A DNA stretch of 64,000 nucleotides from Zizania palustris (Eukaryota; Streptophyta; Magnoliopsida; Poales; Poaceae): assembly GCA_019279435.1 (NCBI GenBank), contig JAAALK010000289.1:27086603-27150602 (forward strand), written 5' to 3'. Under the pieces are notes generated by a model. That model was not told the DNA's origin, did no database searches, and saw only the letters and a program-made list of their open reading frames with translations. The position numbers were made by a program, and so were the translations under genes. Shown here one piece after another: positions 10,344 through 21,816 of the stretch; the first letter of the stretch is position 1; each line of letters begins with the position of its first letter.

Positions 10344-12095
10344 GGCCCAGCCTTTGAGTGGATCCGGCCCCCAATGGTCGAACCCACCTCTGTTCTAGGC
10401 CCAGCCACCGACTGAGTTCGGCCCCAGTGGCTGAACCCGCCTCTGCAGTGGGCCAACTTACCTCCGGCCTGGCAGGACCCCTCATTGATATGGTCCAAGA
10501 TACCCTCGACGTGGCCGAAACTCCAGCAGGGTAATGAGTTCGGCCCTCAGTGGGCGATGCCACTAGAGCCTCCAATGCCACCGCCGTACTGCTAGACGAT
10601 GGCCCCGTGGCCCCCGGTCTAGGCCCCATAGCCAAAGGACTCCATGCAGCACCCCGCCGCTAATGTTGCTGCTCCTTCTGGCATTTATGATTGGCAGGGA
10701 CAAGTTCTAGCACCAAAAGAGAACATCTCCCATCATTTGTCTGTAGTACCCTAAAATTGAGTCGTGCAAGGCAATGCCGGAGGAGGTGACCAGGGAGCCA
10801 CCCTAGAAATCGTCATCATCAAAGTGGGGTCCCAGGAGGTCCCAGTCCCGAAGGGAACCCCAAAAAAAAACCGCGAAGGTACGTCGCTAGGGTTAACTGA
10901 AACCCTACCCGAGGGCCGGTCTGACCAACGTACTGTGGTCGGCCCGGCCGACCTTATGATAGTTGTCGACATAGGCCAGTCTGACCGGCCCACCACGGCC
11001 GGTCCAACCAGCGCACCTCGGTCTGACTAGTCCGGTAAGCACGGTCTGACCGGCTAGACGCGGGAAGATAGCTCCAGCAAACGAATATTGTTCGAGGCCG
11101 ACCCGAGCGAGACCCATTCGGCCAGAAATATTAATAGAAGAGTCGTGGTGCCCGGCACTCAGCCGCAGCCATCATGGACCCTAAGAATGTCCAAATCACA
11201 AAAAAGGAGGTTGCAACGCTTGCGGGCGCAAGAGATGCAAGAGAGGAAGGCTGAGAAGGAACGAGATGCAATTTTCGAGGAGATCCACCCTCGGCCTGCT
11301 ACAAAGAAGGTTTGGAAGCCCAAGCCGGTTGTAATGAACAACTCGTCTCTCGTTCCCAGCGACAACGATGATGACCTGCTCGACGACGACTACACACCCA
11401 TCTCCGAGGGGCCCACTCCTCAGGCAATGGACATAAATGTCATCATGCTGCCTTTTGAGTTCGCTCTAGTACAGGAGGAGGCTAGGATTTCTCAGGTAGA
11501 TCTCAGCCCATGGGACACTATCTTCGAGAGGCCCAAAGATACAGATCATTACTTGAATCCACTTTACATTAGAGGGCACATTGATGAAAAGCCGGTCTCA
11601 AAGATGCTCGTCAACGGAGGAGCCACCATCAACCTAATGTCGTACTCCCTTCTAAGGAAGCTCAACAAAAATGATGATGACCTAAAGAGGACTAACGTGA
11701 TGCTCAATGGGTTCAACGGCGACACCACAGAAGCCAAGGGCTTTCTATCTCTAGAGCTGACGGTGGGGAACAAGATGCTGCCTACCGCCTTCTTCGTCGT
11801 CAATGTGCAAGGTAACTACAATGTGTTGAAGGACGTGATTGGATTCACACAAATCATTGTGTCCCATCTACCTTGCACCAGCGCCTTATACAATGGGATG
11901 GAGATGAGGTTGAGACAGTACACGCAGATGCACTGGCCCATGTTGACTTGGCCGATGCGTCCGTCGATGCCATCCACGACAAGGTAGAATACTTGTCGTG
12001 GCGCGATCTCTCAGATTGCGATGTTGTTAGCGTATCCGAGGGAAGGTTCGTCCTCATCTCTGTAAGCCAGCATGTGTGGCTCGGTTATCTTTAAA
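10344..12095 (+). pseudogene. X2 gag-protease linker and aspartic protease
   Basis: Positions 10344-11087 are a Pro/Gly/Trp-rich linker with stops and several GGTCTGACC motifs. From 11088 a frame of about 299 codons gives a basic segment (MSKSQKRRLQRLRAQEMQ), an acidic segment and the protease. The active-site motif reads LVNGGATINLM. In Y the same place is LIDGGATVNLM, so the catalytic Asp is changed to Asn here. The frame is lost near 11860 and similarity continues in another frame. The protease would be inactive. Confidence 0.75.
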
Positions 12096-13142
12096 CTAGG
12101 AGCGTGAATAGCGCTAGTAATATTGAGTGGCTAAAGTCTCGTGTAGAACAATATCAGTCTTCTCAAGACGGTATTGCTGAAGCCATTAAAGATTTTAGCG
12201 AAGTAGAAAAGTTAGGACAAAGATTCTCGTCGACCGATCCTTTGGAACAAGTAGACATAGGAGATGGTAGTGTTCCAAGGCCTACTTTTGTAAATCAAAA
12301 CTTAAGTGATAACGCAAAGGCCAAAGTATTAAAGTTTCTTCGGTCATATGTTGATTGCTTCGCATGGGATTACAGCGAGATTCCTGGAGTAAGACGAGAG
12401 CTCGTGAAGCATCGGATCCCCATCAAACGCAGGTTTAGGACTTATAAATAGTCATCACGCCGCTTTAATTCAGCCATTTATGACCGAGTTAAGGAGGAGG
12501 TTGAACGTCTGTTAGTGGTAGGGTTTATTAGGCCATGCAGGTACGTGGAATAGGTTGCTAATATCATGCCTATTGATAAGAAGGAGAGTGGCAAGATCCA
12601 TATCTGTGTCGACTTCAGAGATTTGAACAAGGCCACTCCAAAAGACGAGTATCCCAGGCCTATAGCCGACATGTTGATCAACGATGCCTCGGGACACAAG
12701 GTACTGAGTTTTCTTGATGGCAACGCTGGTTATAATCAAATCTTTATGACCGAAGAGGACGTTTTCAGAATGGCCTTTTGCTGCCCTGGTTTTGTCGGCT
12801 TGTTCGAGAGGATAGTAATGACCTTTGGCTTAAATAATACTGGCGCCACATATCAACGAGCTATGAACTTAATCTTTCATGACTTACTAGGAGTTATGTT
12901 AGAAGTTTATATACATGAAGTTGTGGTCAAATCGGATGCTATGGGAAACCATTTAGCCGATTTGAAAATTGCTTTTGAGAGAATGCGTCAGTATGGTTTG
13001 GAAATGAACCCACTCAAGTGTGCTTTTGGCGTCTCGGCGGGCAAGTTCTTAGGATTCATAATTCACAAAGGAGGTATTGAAATCGATCATAAGAGGCTTG
13101 AAAATAATAGAGGGTGTTTAGCGCTGGCATGTAAAAAGGATG
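12096..13142 (+). pseudogene. X2 reverse transcriptase, N-terminal part
   Basis: The frame at 12104-12451 is the pre-RT region (DCFAWDYSEIPGV, typical of Ty3/gypsy RT starts). After a stop at 12449 the RT fingers and palm follow at 12566-13142 (DFRDLNKATPKDEYP, FLDGNAGYNQIFM, MTFGLNNTGATYQRAMN). The catalytic box reads YIHE instead of YIDD, so the enzyme is dead. The frame is cut by element Y at 13142, after the codons for ACKKD, and resumes at 32341. Confidence 0.85.
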
Positions 13143-14462
13143 TGTTGACACGGAAACGTGCCCCCGCACTTTGGTCAGTTTGACGATCCAAAAGTGCACG
13201 GATACTTAGGGATAAGCCTAAGCGTAACGTAGCACTGACTCCGCGTTCTGACTACCCTTAGTCGTGATAAGGAGGGTGGAGTCGCCAGGCAACCAGATTA
13301 CACAAAATAATCCAATTAGCCGAAAGAGATAGATTTAAACAAAATAAAATCAACAAACCAGTCGGAGCCCGCCTTGTTCGAAGTCTGGTGCGAAGGGGTC
13401 ATCGAAGGGTACCTTCGGCGTTCGACGCGAAGTACTCCGCCGAAGGGTGCTTCGGTGTTCGGACTGATCCGGCCAAAGATGGACTCCGAATGGATCTGGA
13501 CATGGTGATCACCTCCGAATAATGGGGTTTTGCGTGAGATCTCCGATACAGCAAATTATAGAACATTGACGCGAGGGCCACGTGCGAGCGCAACTTCGTC
13601 CGGTGCGGAGTATGTTCGTGGCGAAGCCTATTGCGACGAAGTATGCTGGCGAAGCCTATCGCCTGAGCCTGTACTCTCGCCGAAGGGTGTCCTAGGGACC
13701 TCCGAAACCAATCTCTCAGCTCCGGACACCTCCAACGAAGTGGCTCGGAATGTGCGAACCTGCAACAGAGATGATGCGAAGTACCAATTTGGCCTGAGGA
13801 CCGAATTTTGCTAAGTGTTGCACTAGTAGCGAAGGTAGCAATCTATTACGCAGATTAGCGGATACTTCACAGGCGAAGTAACAAGGCGATAACAATCTAT
13901 TACGTAGATTAACATATACTTCACAGGCGAAGTAACAAGGATTACCACTATTCCGTAGTGGCCGACGGAGGGCTTCCAGGCAAACCCACGAAGAGGTACA
14001 GGAAAATAAAGGTAAAGTAAATACGATCAAAGCATGGGCTTTGGTTTGGTTTCAGTTGGGGGGGGCTCTCCATGCTAGCCATGCCTCTCTATTTATAGGG
14101 GGTTGACCCCTAATCTAATCTATTATTAATCCAGCCAGATAGAGATAGAGATTAAGCCGGTGATGCAAACAACTCTATCTCTACCGAGGTGGGCTTCGGC
14201 CAGGCCCGTTGAGGCCTGCTCCTCGGGTCGAAGCTTCGGCAGTGTGGGCCTCCGAAGGCTTCCGAAGCTTCGGCAGCATGGGCCTCCGAAGGTTTCCTGG
14301 CCGAAGTCCATGGGCTTGCTAGAGGCTTTCGGAGCCCATAGCTCAATGGACTTCGACCCTGTAGGGCTTCGGACAGACCCTGGACATGTGTACTTTCGGC
14401 CCAAATCACCAAAAATTGATATTTTGACAATCTAGCCAATAATGCCATTTTTGCTATTAACA
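13143..14462 (-). repeat. 3' LTR of element Y (1320 bp)
   Basis: On the + strand it starts TGTTGACACGG and ends GCTATTAACA. A TATA-like box on the - strand (CTATAAATAG) lies near 14090. It has two copies of the 34 bp GC-rich repeat near 14230-14295; the partner LTR has three, which explains the 33 bp length difference. Confidence 0.9.
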
Positions 14463-14481
14463 CATGCCCACCTGCCTTTTA
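14463..14481 (-). other. Polypurine tract of element Y
   Basis: The - strand reads ACTAAAAGGCAGGTGGGCATG ending at the LTR. It is the same motif as at 5108-5124, here on the other strand, and sits just downstream of the integrase gene. Confidence 0.7.
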
Positions 14482-14549
14482 GTGAACTAGTGAACTAAAA
14501 GCACAATGAGCTGAAGACGATACCATCCATACCGGCTTTCCGACACTTT

Positions 14550-15893
14550 TTATGATGTTTTCCACACACTTGGGAAATACCTTTTCAAGTATCTACCATT
14601 AAAAGCTCTTTGAAACCGCTCCCCCTGCAGGGATTCCAACACGTATGTGTTGCCGGGAGCGATTTTGGCTATCTTAAAAGGCCCTTCCCAACTAGTTGAC
14701 CATTTTCCAAATTTGGGACTCTTCGTGCCTAAAGACAAAATCGTTTTCCATACCAAGTCTCCTATTTGAAACGATTTTGGTTTAACCTTCTTATTGTAGG
14801 CTCTAGCTACTCTCTTCTTGTCTACTTCTATGGCTTCTAAAGCCCTTAGTCTATTATCGGTCACTTCCTCCAGATTATCCTTCAGAAGATCCTCATACTC
14901 ATTGACCGATAAGCCATCTTGCTTTAACACTCTTAAGGAGCCAAGATGTACCTCTACAGGCAGAACGACCTCTTGTCCATATATCAACTCATATAGACTG
15001 ACCTTGGTGGCACCGTGCTTTGCAATCCTACAAGCCCATAATGCCTCGGAAAGCACTTCATGCCACCTTTTAGGAAACTCTTCATTTTTCTTCTTAATAA
15101 GCTTAATCACGATTTTATTACTAGACTCGGCCTGACCATTGGCCTGAGCATAGTAAGGTGAAGAGTTTATCAACCTAATACCATAGTAATCGGTGAAGTC
15201 CCTAACTTCTCCAGAAACAAATGTACTACCTTGATTCATAGTAAGAGTTTGGGGAATGCCGAATCTATGTATGATGTGCTTTAAAATAAAATCACGTACC
15301 TCGTTGTGAGTCATTTTCTTGAGAGGTACGGCCTCGGTCCACTTAGTGAAGTAATCCGTCGCCATCAACACGAACCGATGTCCTTTTGAGGAAGGAGGGT
15401 AGATCTGGCCAATGAAGTCTAAACCCCAACCTCGAAACGGCCATGGCTTGACAATAGGATTGAGCAATGAGGCAGGAGCTAACTGGATTTTGCCAAACTT
15501 CTGACATGCCTCACACCCTCTGTAGTACTTGAAACAATCTTCAGTCATAGTCGGCCAATAAAAACCTGCACTTTTGAGCACCCAACTCATCTTTTGGGCC
15601 GACTGATGAGTGCCGCGAAGCCCCTCATGGACTTCTCCTGTAGCCACCTAGGACTGCTCATGGTCTAAACACTTCAATAGCACTTCGTCGATGGTTCAAC
15701 GATACAATGTGTCGTCTACCAACACGAATTTGAACGCTTGTCGCCGAACCTTCTGATCAACCCTTTGGCTAGGGTCTCTCAAATAGTGGATGATTCGGAC
15801 TCTCCAATCGCCCTTGCAGGTTTCAGAGGGCCTCGCTGGTCCACCTTCTGAAAAAACTTCTAAACTACTGACTTCGGGGTGCCCCAGAGCCAT
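14550..15893 (-). pseudogene. Y integrase with RNase H-integrase linker
   Basis: A linker frame (15893-15696) ends in a stop near 15696 and another stop lies at 15648-15650. Then 365 codons run uninterrupted: zinc-binding HEGLRGTHQ and CEACQKFG, core WGLDFIGQ, TMNQGSTF, QANGQAESSNK, and the C-terminal domain ending LKRYFPSVWKTS. The second catalytic Asp (TIDQG in X1) is Asn here, from GAT to AAT. Glu is intact. Length and order are normal for a gypsy integrase, but it would not be active. Confidence 0.85.
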
Positions 15894-17201
15894 TCCAGCT
15901 CCTGCCGAAGCCTGGCCAAGATGGTCGTTCGGAGTGTGCTGGGCCGAAGCCCTTCGGAGGATTCGGACCCTGGGGAGCCTTCTCTGTTCGAGAGGCTTTG
16001 GACTATGGGCTCCGGAGTGCCGGATCCCTTGGTGGACGGAGCACTCCGATCCAGGGGCTTTTGGCGTGCGGTGGCCATCGGCGACCCGAGGGGTTCGACC
16101 CGGACGGTGTGCCTACCCAGCATTACTAGATTCGGTAGTGTGACAAAACACCGGCTTCTCCAATACAGAAAATTTCCCTCTCCTGACTTGGTAGCTAGAT
16201 GCTTGCTGAGCCAAATCATTGGCGACTGAATTGGCTTCTCTTGACACGTGAGAAATTTTGAAATCATCAAAAGTAGCAACTATGTTTAGACATTTGTCCA
16301 AGTAACTATTCAGCAAGCCATTAAAACATTGAGCATTCTTAGGTACTTGTTGTACTACTAATAACGAATCACCATATGCGTGAACATGTTTAGCGCCTAC
16401 AGACTCTAGTAGTTCAAGTACTAGCAACAAAGCTTCGTAGTCGGCTTGGTTATTAGTGGAGGAAAACTCTAGTCGGGCCGAGGCTTCAAAGCGCATACCA
16501 CTAGGTGATATGAGAACCACTCCAATGCCTTGGCCATTCTTGCAAGCCAAACCATCAAAATAGATTTTCCATGGTATTACCTCAACTAGAGCAATAGTAT
16601 TGCTCCAGCTAACATCTATGTGATGATCAAATATAAAGTTGGCTATGACTTGGCCTTTCATCGCTCTCAGTGGCTCGTAGGCCAAATCATACTCAATCAA
16701 CGCGTAAGCCCATTTTCCGATTCTTCCAGTTAGAATCGGCTTCTGTAACATGTGCTTTATAACATCGGTTTGGCAAACGACAACACATGTAGTGGGGAGA
16801 AGAAAATGGCGTAACTTAGTGCACGCGTAATAAAGTGATAAACACAACCTTTCCACAAACACGTACCTGGTTTTGGTGTCCAGCAGGCGGCGGCTCAAGA
16901 ATGTGATGTTGTACTCCTTTACCTCTACCTCCTGGGTTAGCACGGCTCCAATCACGCCACCTTTAGCGGTGATGTATAACCGAAAAGGAATCCCAGCCTT
17001 GGGTGCTCTCACCACAGGCGGTGATGACAAGCACTCCTTGATCTTCTCAAAAGCACTTTGCTGGCTTGCCCCCCAAGCGAACTCGGCTTCGTTTTTTAGC
17101 CAGAGTATGGGGACAAAGGCATCAATCTTGCCGGACAAGTTGGATATAAAGCGACGCAAATAGTTCAACTTGCCTAGCAACTTTGCACATCCTTCTTGCA
17201 T
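15894..17201 (-). pseudogene. Y connection, first RNase H and archaeal-type second RNase H, with GC-rich linker
   Basis: The 362-codon frame (17201-16113) begins at KLLGKLNYLRRF after a frameshift from the RT. It covers the first RNase H (AKGGVIGAVLTQE, FLSRRLL) and the second (IYFDGLACKNG, NNQADYEALLL, YGDSLLVVQQV). The E of the second motif is Asp (QADYE against QAEYE in X). Positions 15894-16112 are the GC-rich linker with a stop, comparable to 3481-3722 in X1. Confidence 0.82.
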
Positions 17202-18225
17202 GCCGGCGCTGCAACGTTTCGAATCTTTTCAAGTCTCTTAGGATCAATTTCTATGCCTCTCTTATGAATCATGAAACCTAAGAACTTACCCGCTGACACA
17301 CCAAAAGCACACTTGAGTGGGTTCATCTTCAACCCATACTGTCTTATCCTATCGAAAGCAACCTTCAAATAAGCTAAATGGTTTCCCATAGCGTCCGATT
17401 TGACCACGACATCATCGATATAAACTTCTAACATGACTCCTAACAAGTCATGAATGATCAAGTTCATAGTGCGCTGATACGTGGCGCCGACCTTTTTCAA
17501 ACCAAAAGTCATGACGACCCACTCGAACAAACCGACAAAACCAGGGCATCGAAAGGCAGTCTTATAGACGTCCTCTTTGGCCATAAAGATTTGATTATAA
17601 CCGGCATTGCCAAAAAGAAAACTTAGTACTTGTGTCCTGAAGCATCGTTGATCAGCATGTCGGCTATTGGCATTGGATACTCGTCCTTCGGAGTGGCTCT
17701 ATTTAGATCCCAGATATCAATGCATACCCGTATCTTGCCGCTCCCTTTCTTCTCTACAGGCACAATGTTAACAACCCATTCCACGTACCTGCATGGCCTA
17801 ATAAATTCAGCCTTGAGTAGTCGCTCCACATCTTCCTTAACTCGGTCATAGACGGCCGAATTAAAGCAGTGGGGAGGCTGCTTATAAGGCCTAAATCCGG
17901 ACTTGATGGGCAGCCGATGCTCCACGAGCACGCGGCTTAGTCCTGGCATCTCACTATATTCCCATGCGAAACAATCGACATACGACCGAAGTAACTTTAT
18001 TACTTCATCCTTTTCATTGGGCTGCAAATGTTGGTTTACAAAAGTCGGCCTTAGGATGTTGCCATTACCTATATCAACTTCCTCCAAGGGATCGGCTGAT
18101 GCAAAACCTTGCCCTAATTTCTCTATTTTGCTAAAGTCCTCGATGGCTTCGGCAATACCGTCTTTATTAGACCGATACTGCTCCACACGAGACTTTATCC
18201 AATCTAGATTATTCTTACTAGACAT
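17174..18225 (-). pseudogene. Y reverse transcriptase
   Basis: The N-terminal 200 codons (18225-17623) hold DCFAWEYSEMPG, VEKKGSGKIRVCIDIWDLN and YPMPIADMLINDASG. A frameshift lies at about 17600-17625. The next frame (17584-17174) has FVGLFEWVVMTFGLKKVGAT and an intact YIDD box. A second frameshift at about 17185-17200 leads into the RNase H frame. Apart from these two shifts the domain looks complete. Confidence 0.85.
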
Positions 18226-18689
18226 GACTATTAATACAAAAATAGTCGTGCTACTCCAGCCGGCTTTACAGACACTAGTACAAACCGTCCTCCAGAAACG
18301 CTAACAAAATCGTAATACGGAAGATCTCTTCCTAACAGACACTCTACTTTGTTATGAATGGCGTCGACTAATACATCGGCCAATGCTACTTGGGCCAAAG
18401 TATCCGCGGGGATGACTTCTACCTCATCGCCATCCCACTATATCAGGCACTGGTGTAGAGTAGAAGGGATGCAATAGTTCGCGTGAATCCAGTCGCGTCC
18501 GAGCAGCATGCTATAGTTACCTTGTACGTCGACGACGAAAAACGCTGTTGGCAACGTCTTGTTGCCCACCGTCAACTCCATAGAGAGTACTCCCTTAGCC
18601 TCAAAGCTCTCGCCGTTGAATAAGGCATTAGGTTAACAGTGGCGCCGCCGTCGATGAGCATCCAGGAAATCGGCTTCCCATCGATGTGA
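18226..18689 (-). pseudogene. Y aspartic protease, C-terminal part
   Basis: Read on the - strand, LIDGGATVNLM carries the intact catalytic Asp, followed by LTVGNKTLPTAFFVVDVQGNY and RDWIHAN. A stop or frame change near 18630 breaks it. The N-terminal half lies on the other side of the solo LTR at 20424; the junction peptide (NLNPLYxRGH before, IDGKPIS after) matches the unbroken X2 copy at 11560-11600. Confidence 0.75.
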
Positions 18690-20423
18690 TGTAGGACCGA
18701 AAGTAGCGACCAGAGGGGGTGAATGGGTGCCTAAAAATTTCTTGCTATATTATGACTTAAACCTAACATCCAACCTACTTAACCAGACAAACAGAATTAG
18801 CAAGGCAAATTACTGGTACTATAGTTGTCTAGTCCAAAAAATGACCGGTGATCTAATTAAAATGATATTAAAGAAAAACCAAACTAAATAAAAATGACTG
18901 CAGTAAATAAAATGTGTTCTCGAGAATATTAAATGGCGAAGGCAAAATACCTAAATAACTCACTAATAATCTGGATAGCAGTTTGAAAATAAAATACTAA
19001 TCAACTGAATAGAATATGGATCATCTAGAAATTAATTCAGACATAAACCTAAAATATTTCACAGAAAACTAGAATAAAAGTATTACTGCGACTAATAAAT
19101 TTTTTGGTTTATGTGAGCGGATAAAAAAACTTAAATAGAAATTATGCGGGTACCAATAATATTTTGCAAATTAAATTAATCACAAAATTTCTAAACGAAT
19201 TTTCAGTTAATTAATTTAATAGATGATTATCTATCTAACTAATCTACTTAAAAATAGGAGATTGGATCTATTTACCTGCACGTAGTCGCCGCTCGTCTTG
19301 ACGTCATGTGGCCGTCGCCGCGTGCCCAGCCGTTTGTCTCACGCCACCGCCCAGCCGAAAGTATTGCTATTTCAGCCGTGCATGGAAAAAGATGTCGTGT
19401 AGCCCTTTTTTTCGCCAGCAAGCTAAAAACCTGTCCTGCTGTACTTCCGTGAGATCCGCTTGAGAAAAACAATGGAGACAACTTCGTGCGCCTGCTCCCT
19501 TCCGTGCTGAAGAACGAGTTGATGGCCGGAATGACAACTGCAGCCTTCTGTCAAAGCATCTCGTCGTGGGAAGCGCTGTGGGGCCCACTATCTAGCTTGT
19601 GCTGCTTCTTTTCCTGCTGCTGCCTGGCTGAGAGAAAACTGGAGCATCAAACAATACTAGCTGCAGCTAGGTGCAGGAGCTAGGCTACCGCGCTGCATTC
19701 TGCCGCCACAGCTACCGAGCAGAAGGCTCGCTGCCCAAGGTAGCACTGCCGTGATGCGCTACGCAGGAAAATCAAAGAAGATGCGATGATTTTTAGCGGA
19801 TCACGAAATGCCATCGGCGGAGAATAATCTTGTTGGACCGTAGATTGATCTATTGAAAACAGACATCTATCCCCAGGGGGGATAGGGGCCTATTTATAGG
19901 CGACTCCTAATACATGAATAGACTAATTTATCCCTAGGGTAAATTAAACTGACTCTAAAATAAATTCCGAAAATTACTAAAATATTCTTAGAAAAATCAC
20001 CTAACTCAAATAAAAATATTCTAAACTTAAAAACTAAATATTAATATCCTAAAAATGAATTAATCATAGGTTGTCAGTTTTGCGCCGAAACTGACAAAGC
20101 GTCCACCGTCTTCGCACCGGGTACCCGGATTGGGCCGACCCGACCCTGCAGCTTCCTCAGCCCGGCAATCGCTCGCCACCCGTGTACCTGAGTCAAACCC
20201 AGTCAACAAACCAGTGGATCATCTGCCGCTCCTAGCCATGTACCCGGATTGGGCCAGCCAGACTCCGCGGCTCCTCTGCCCGACCGTCGCTCACTACCCG
20301 TGTACCTGAGTAACATGCGCCTCAGGCTCGGCAGGTCTTCATATCTCCCTTCCTTTGACTTCCATTGACAATCACTCATCACATCTGGAATATCAAAACC
20401 ATATTCTTCAACATGGTTTCTCA
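18690..20423 (-). mobile_element. Copia-family solo LTR (1734 bp) inside the Y protease
   Basis: The + strand runs from TGTAGGACCG to GGTTTCTCA. Its flanks are TGTGA (18685-18689) and TATGA (20424-20428), a TSD with one change. Ends and overall plan match the LTR at 21817. A TATA-like box on the - strand (CTATAAATAG) lies near 19895. The middle (19260-19700) is GC-richer, as in the complete LTR. There is no internal copia sequence. Confidence 0.85.
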
Positions 20424-21816
20424 TATGACCCCTGACATAGAGGGGATTTAGATGGCGAGCCGAGTCCTCGGGCTTCTCGAAGATGGCATTGCACGAACTG
20501 AGGTTCAATTGAGCGACCTCGGCCTCGTCCCGTGGTAGGGCGAACTCGGCAGGCAGCATGATGATGTTGATGTCCATCACCTGGGGTGTGGGTCCCTCAG
20601 AGACGGGCGAGTAATCGTCATCGAGCATGTCGTCATCGTCGCTTGGACTAGGAGTCGGGTTGGTTATCTCAACCGGCTTCTCCCTCCATACCTGTTTGGT
20701 AGCTGGCGGAGGGCGGATCCCTTCGAAGATAGCATCGCGCTCACCCTCAGCTTCCCTCTCGCGCATCTCCTATGCCCGTAGCCTTTGTAGGCGTCTCTTC
20801 TGTGATTTGGACATGCCTGGAGGTGCCCAAGATGGCAGAGGCTTGGTGCCTGGTGCTACAGTTTGGCTTCTATTAATTTTGGCCGAAGTGGTACTGCGCC
20901 CTTTGGCCTTGGGCACCCTGTGTTCGGAGGGGGCTTCGCTGCGAACCCCGTCGGATGGACCAGCCTCGCCCGGCCAATCGAACCAAGCTTCGGCGCAGAG
21001 CTCGGCCGAAGCATGAGATTTACCTCCGTCAGACCTCGGTGACAAAGTCTTCAGGATTGGGACTTCTTGAGACCCAACTCTGATAGTTATGGCTTCAAAC
21101 TCCCTGACTTCGGCCTCCGTGTGCTCGCACCCTTTGGCTTTGTCCTGCATGGTCCAATTAAGAGGCACCATGGACAGTGTGTGGACGATGCCCCCCTCCG
21201 CTGCGTTTGTTTGCCCCTGCCATCCATAATACTCCAAATGAAAACAAGGCATACTGTTAGGTTGCGGAGGGTACCCTGACCCGGATATGTACGGAGCCCA
21301 CGGGGTTCTCGCCCAGTCATACGGTGGAGGCATCGGCGGCTCTAGTGACCTCACCCACTGTGAGCCGAACACGTTACTTGGAGGGGGGTTCGGCCAAGTC
21401 AAAGGTATCTCGGACCATACCAGCGCAGGGTCTTGCCAGGCCGGAGGTACGTTCGGCCAGTGTGGGCCGAAGCCTCCCATCGGAGAAGTCCAACGCGGTG
21501 CAGGGTTCGGCAATTGGGGGCCAAAGTTGTTGCATGGGGAACCCGACCACTGGGGTTCGAAGTTGCCGTATGGGGGGTTTGGCCATTGTGGCTCGGAACC
21601 ACCGTGCGGAGCATCAGGCCACCGTGGCCCGAAGCCTTCGTGCGGAGGGTTCGCCTGCTTCGGCCCGAAGCCACCCTTCGAACGTCTTGGCCCCTTCGGC
21701 TATTTTAGCTTAGAGCGTGGACCTTCGTCCTTGGACCTTATCTGATGCTTGTTCAATAGCATATCATATGTTACTTTCGGCCTCTTGCGAGCCTTAGCCG
21801 AAGGGGTGTTAACATT
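20424..21816 (-). pseudogene. Y gag-protease linker and protease N-terminal part
   Basis: From 21816 down, a Pro/Gly/Trp-rich tract repeats GFGPxWPN-like units, then an acidic and basic region (SKSQKRRLQRLRA, then a stop at 20767-20769) leads to the protease N-terminus (PQVMDINIIMLPAEFALPR, ARHLNPLYVRGH). Another stop lies near 21705. This joins to the gag at 29000 across the copia insertion; the TSD ACATT is present on both sides. Confidence 0.75.

Noticed and set aside
10060..10635. 191-codon ORF opposite to the X2 gag linker
   Set aside because: It is the reverse of a repetitive Pro/Gly-coding region; low-complexity sequence keeps this frame open.
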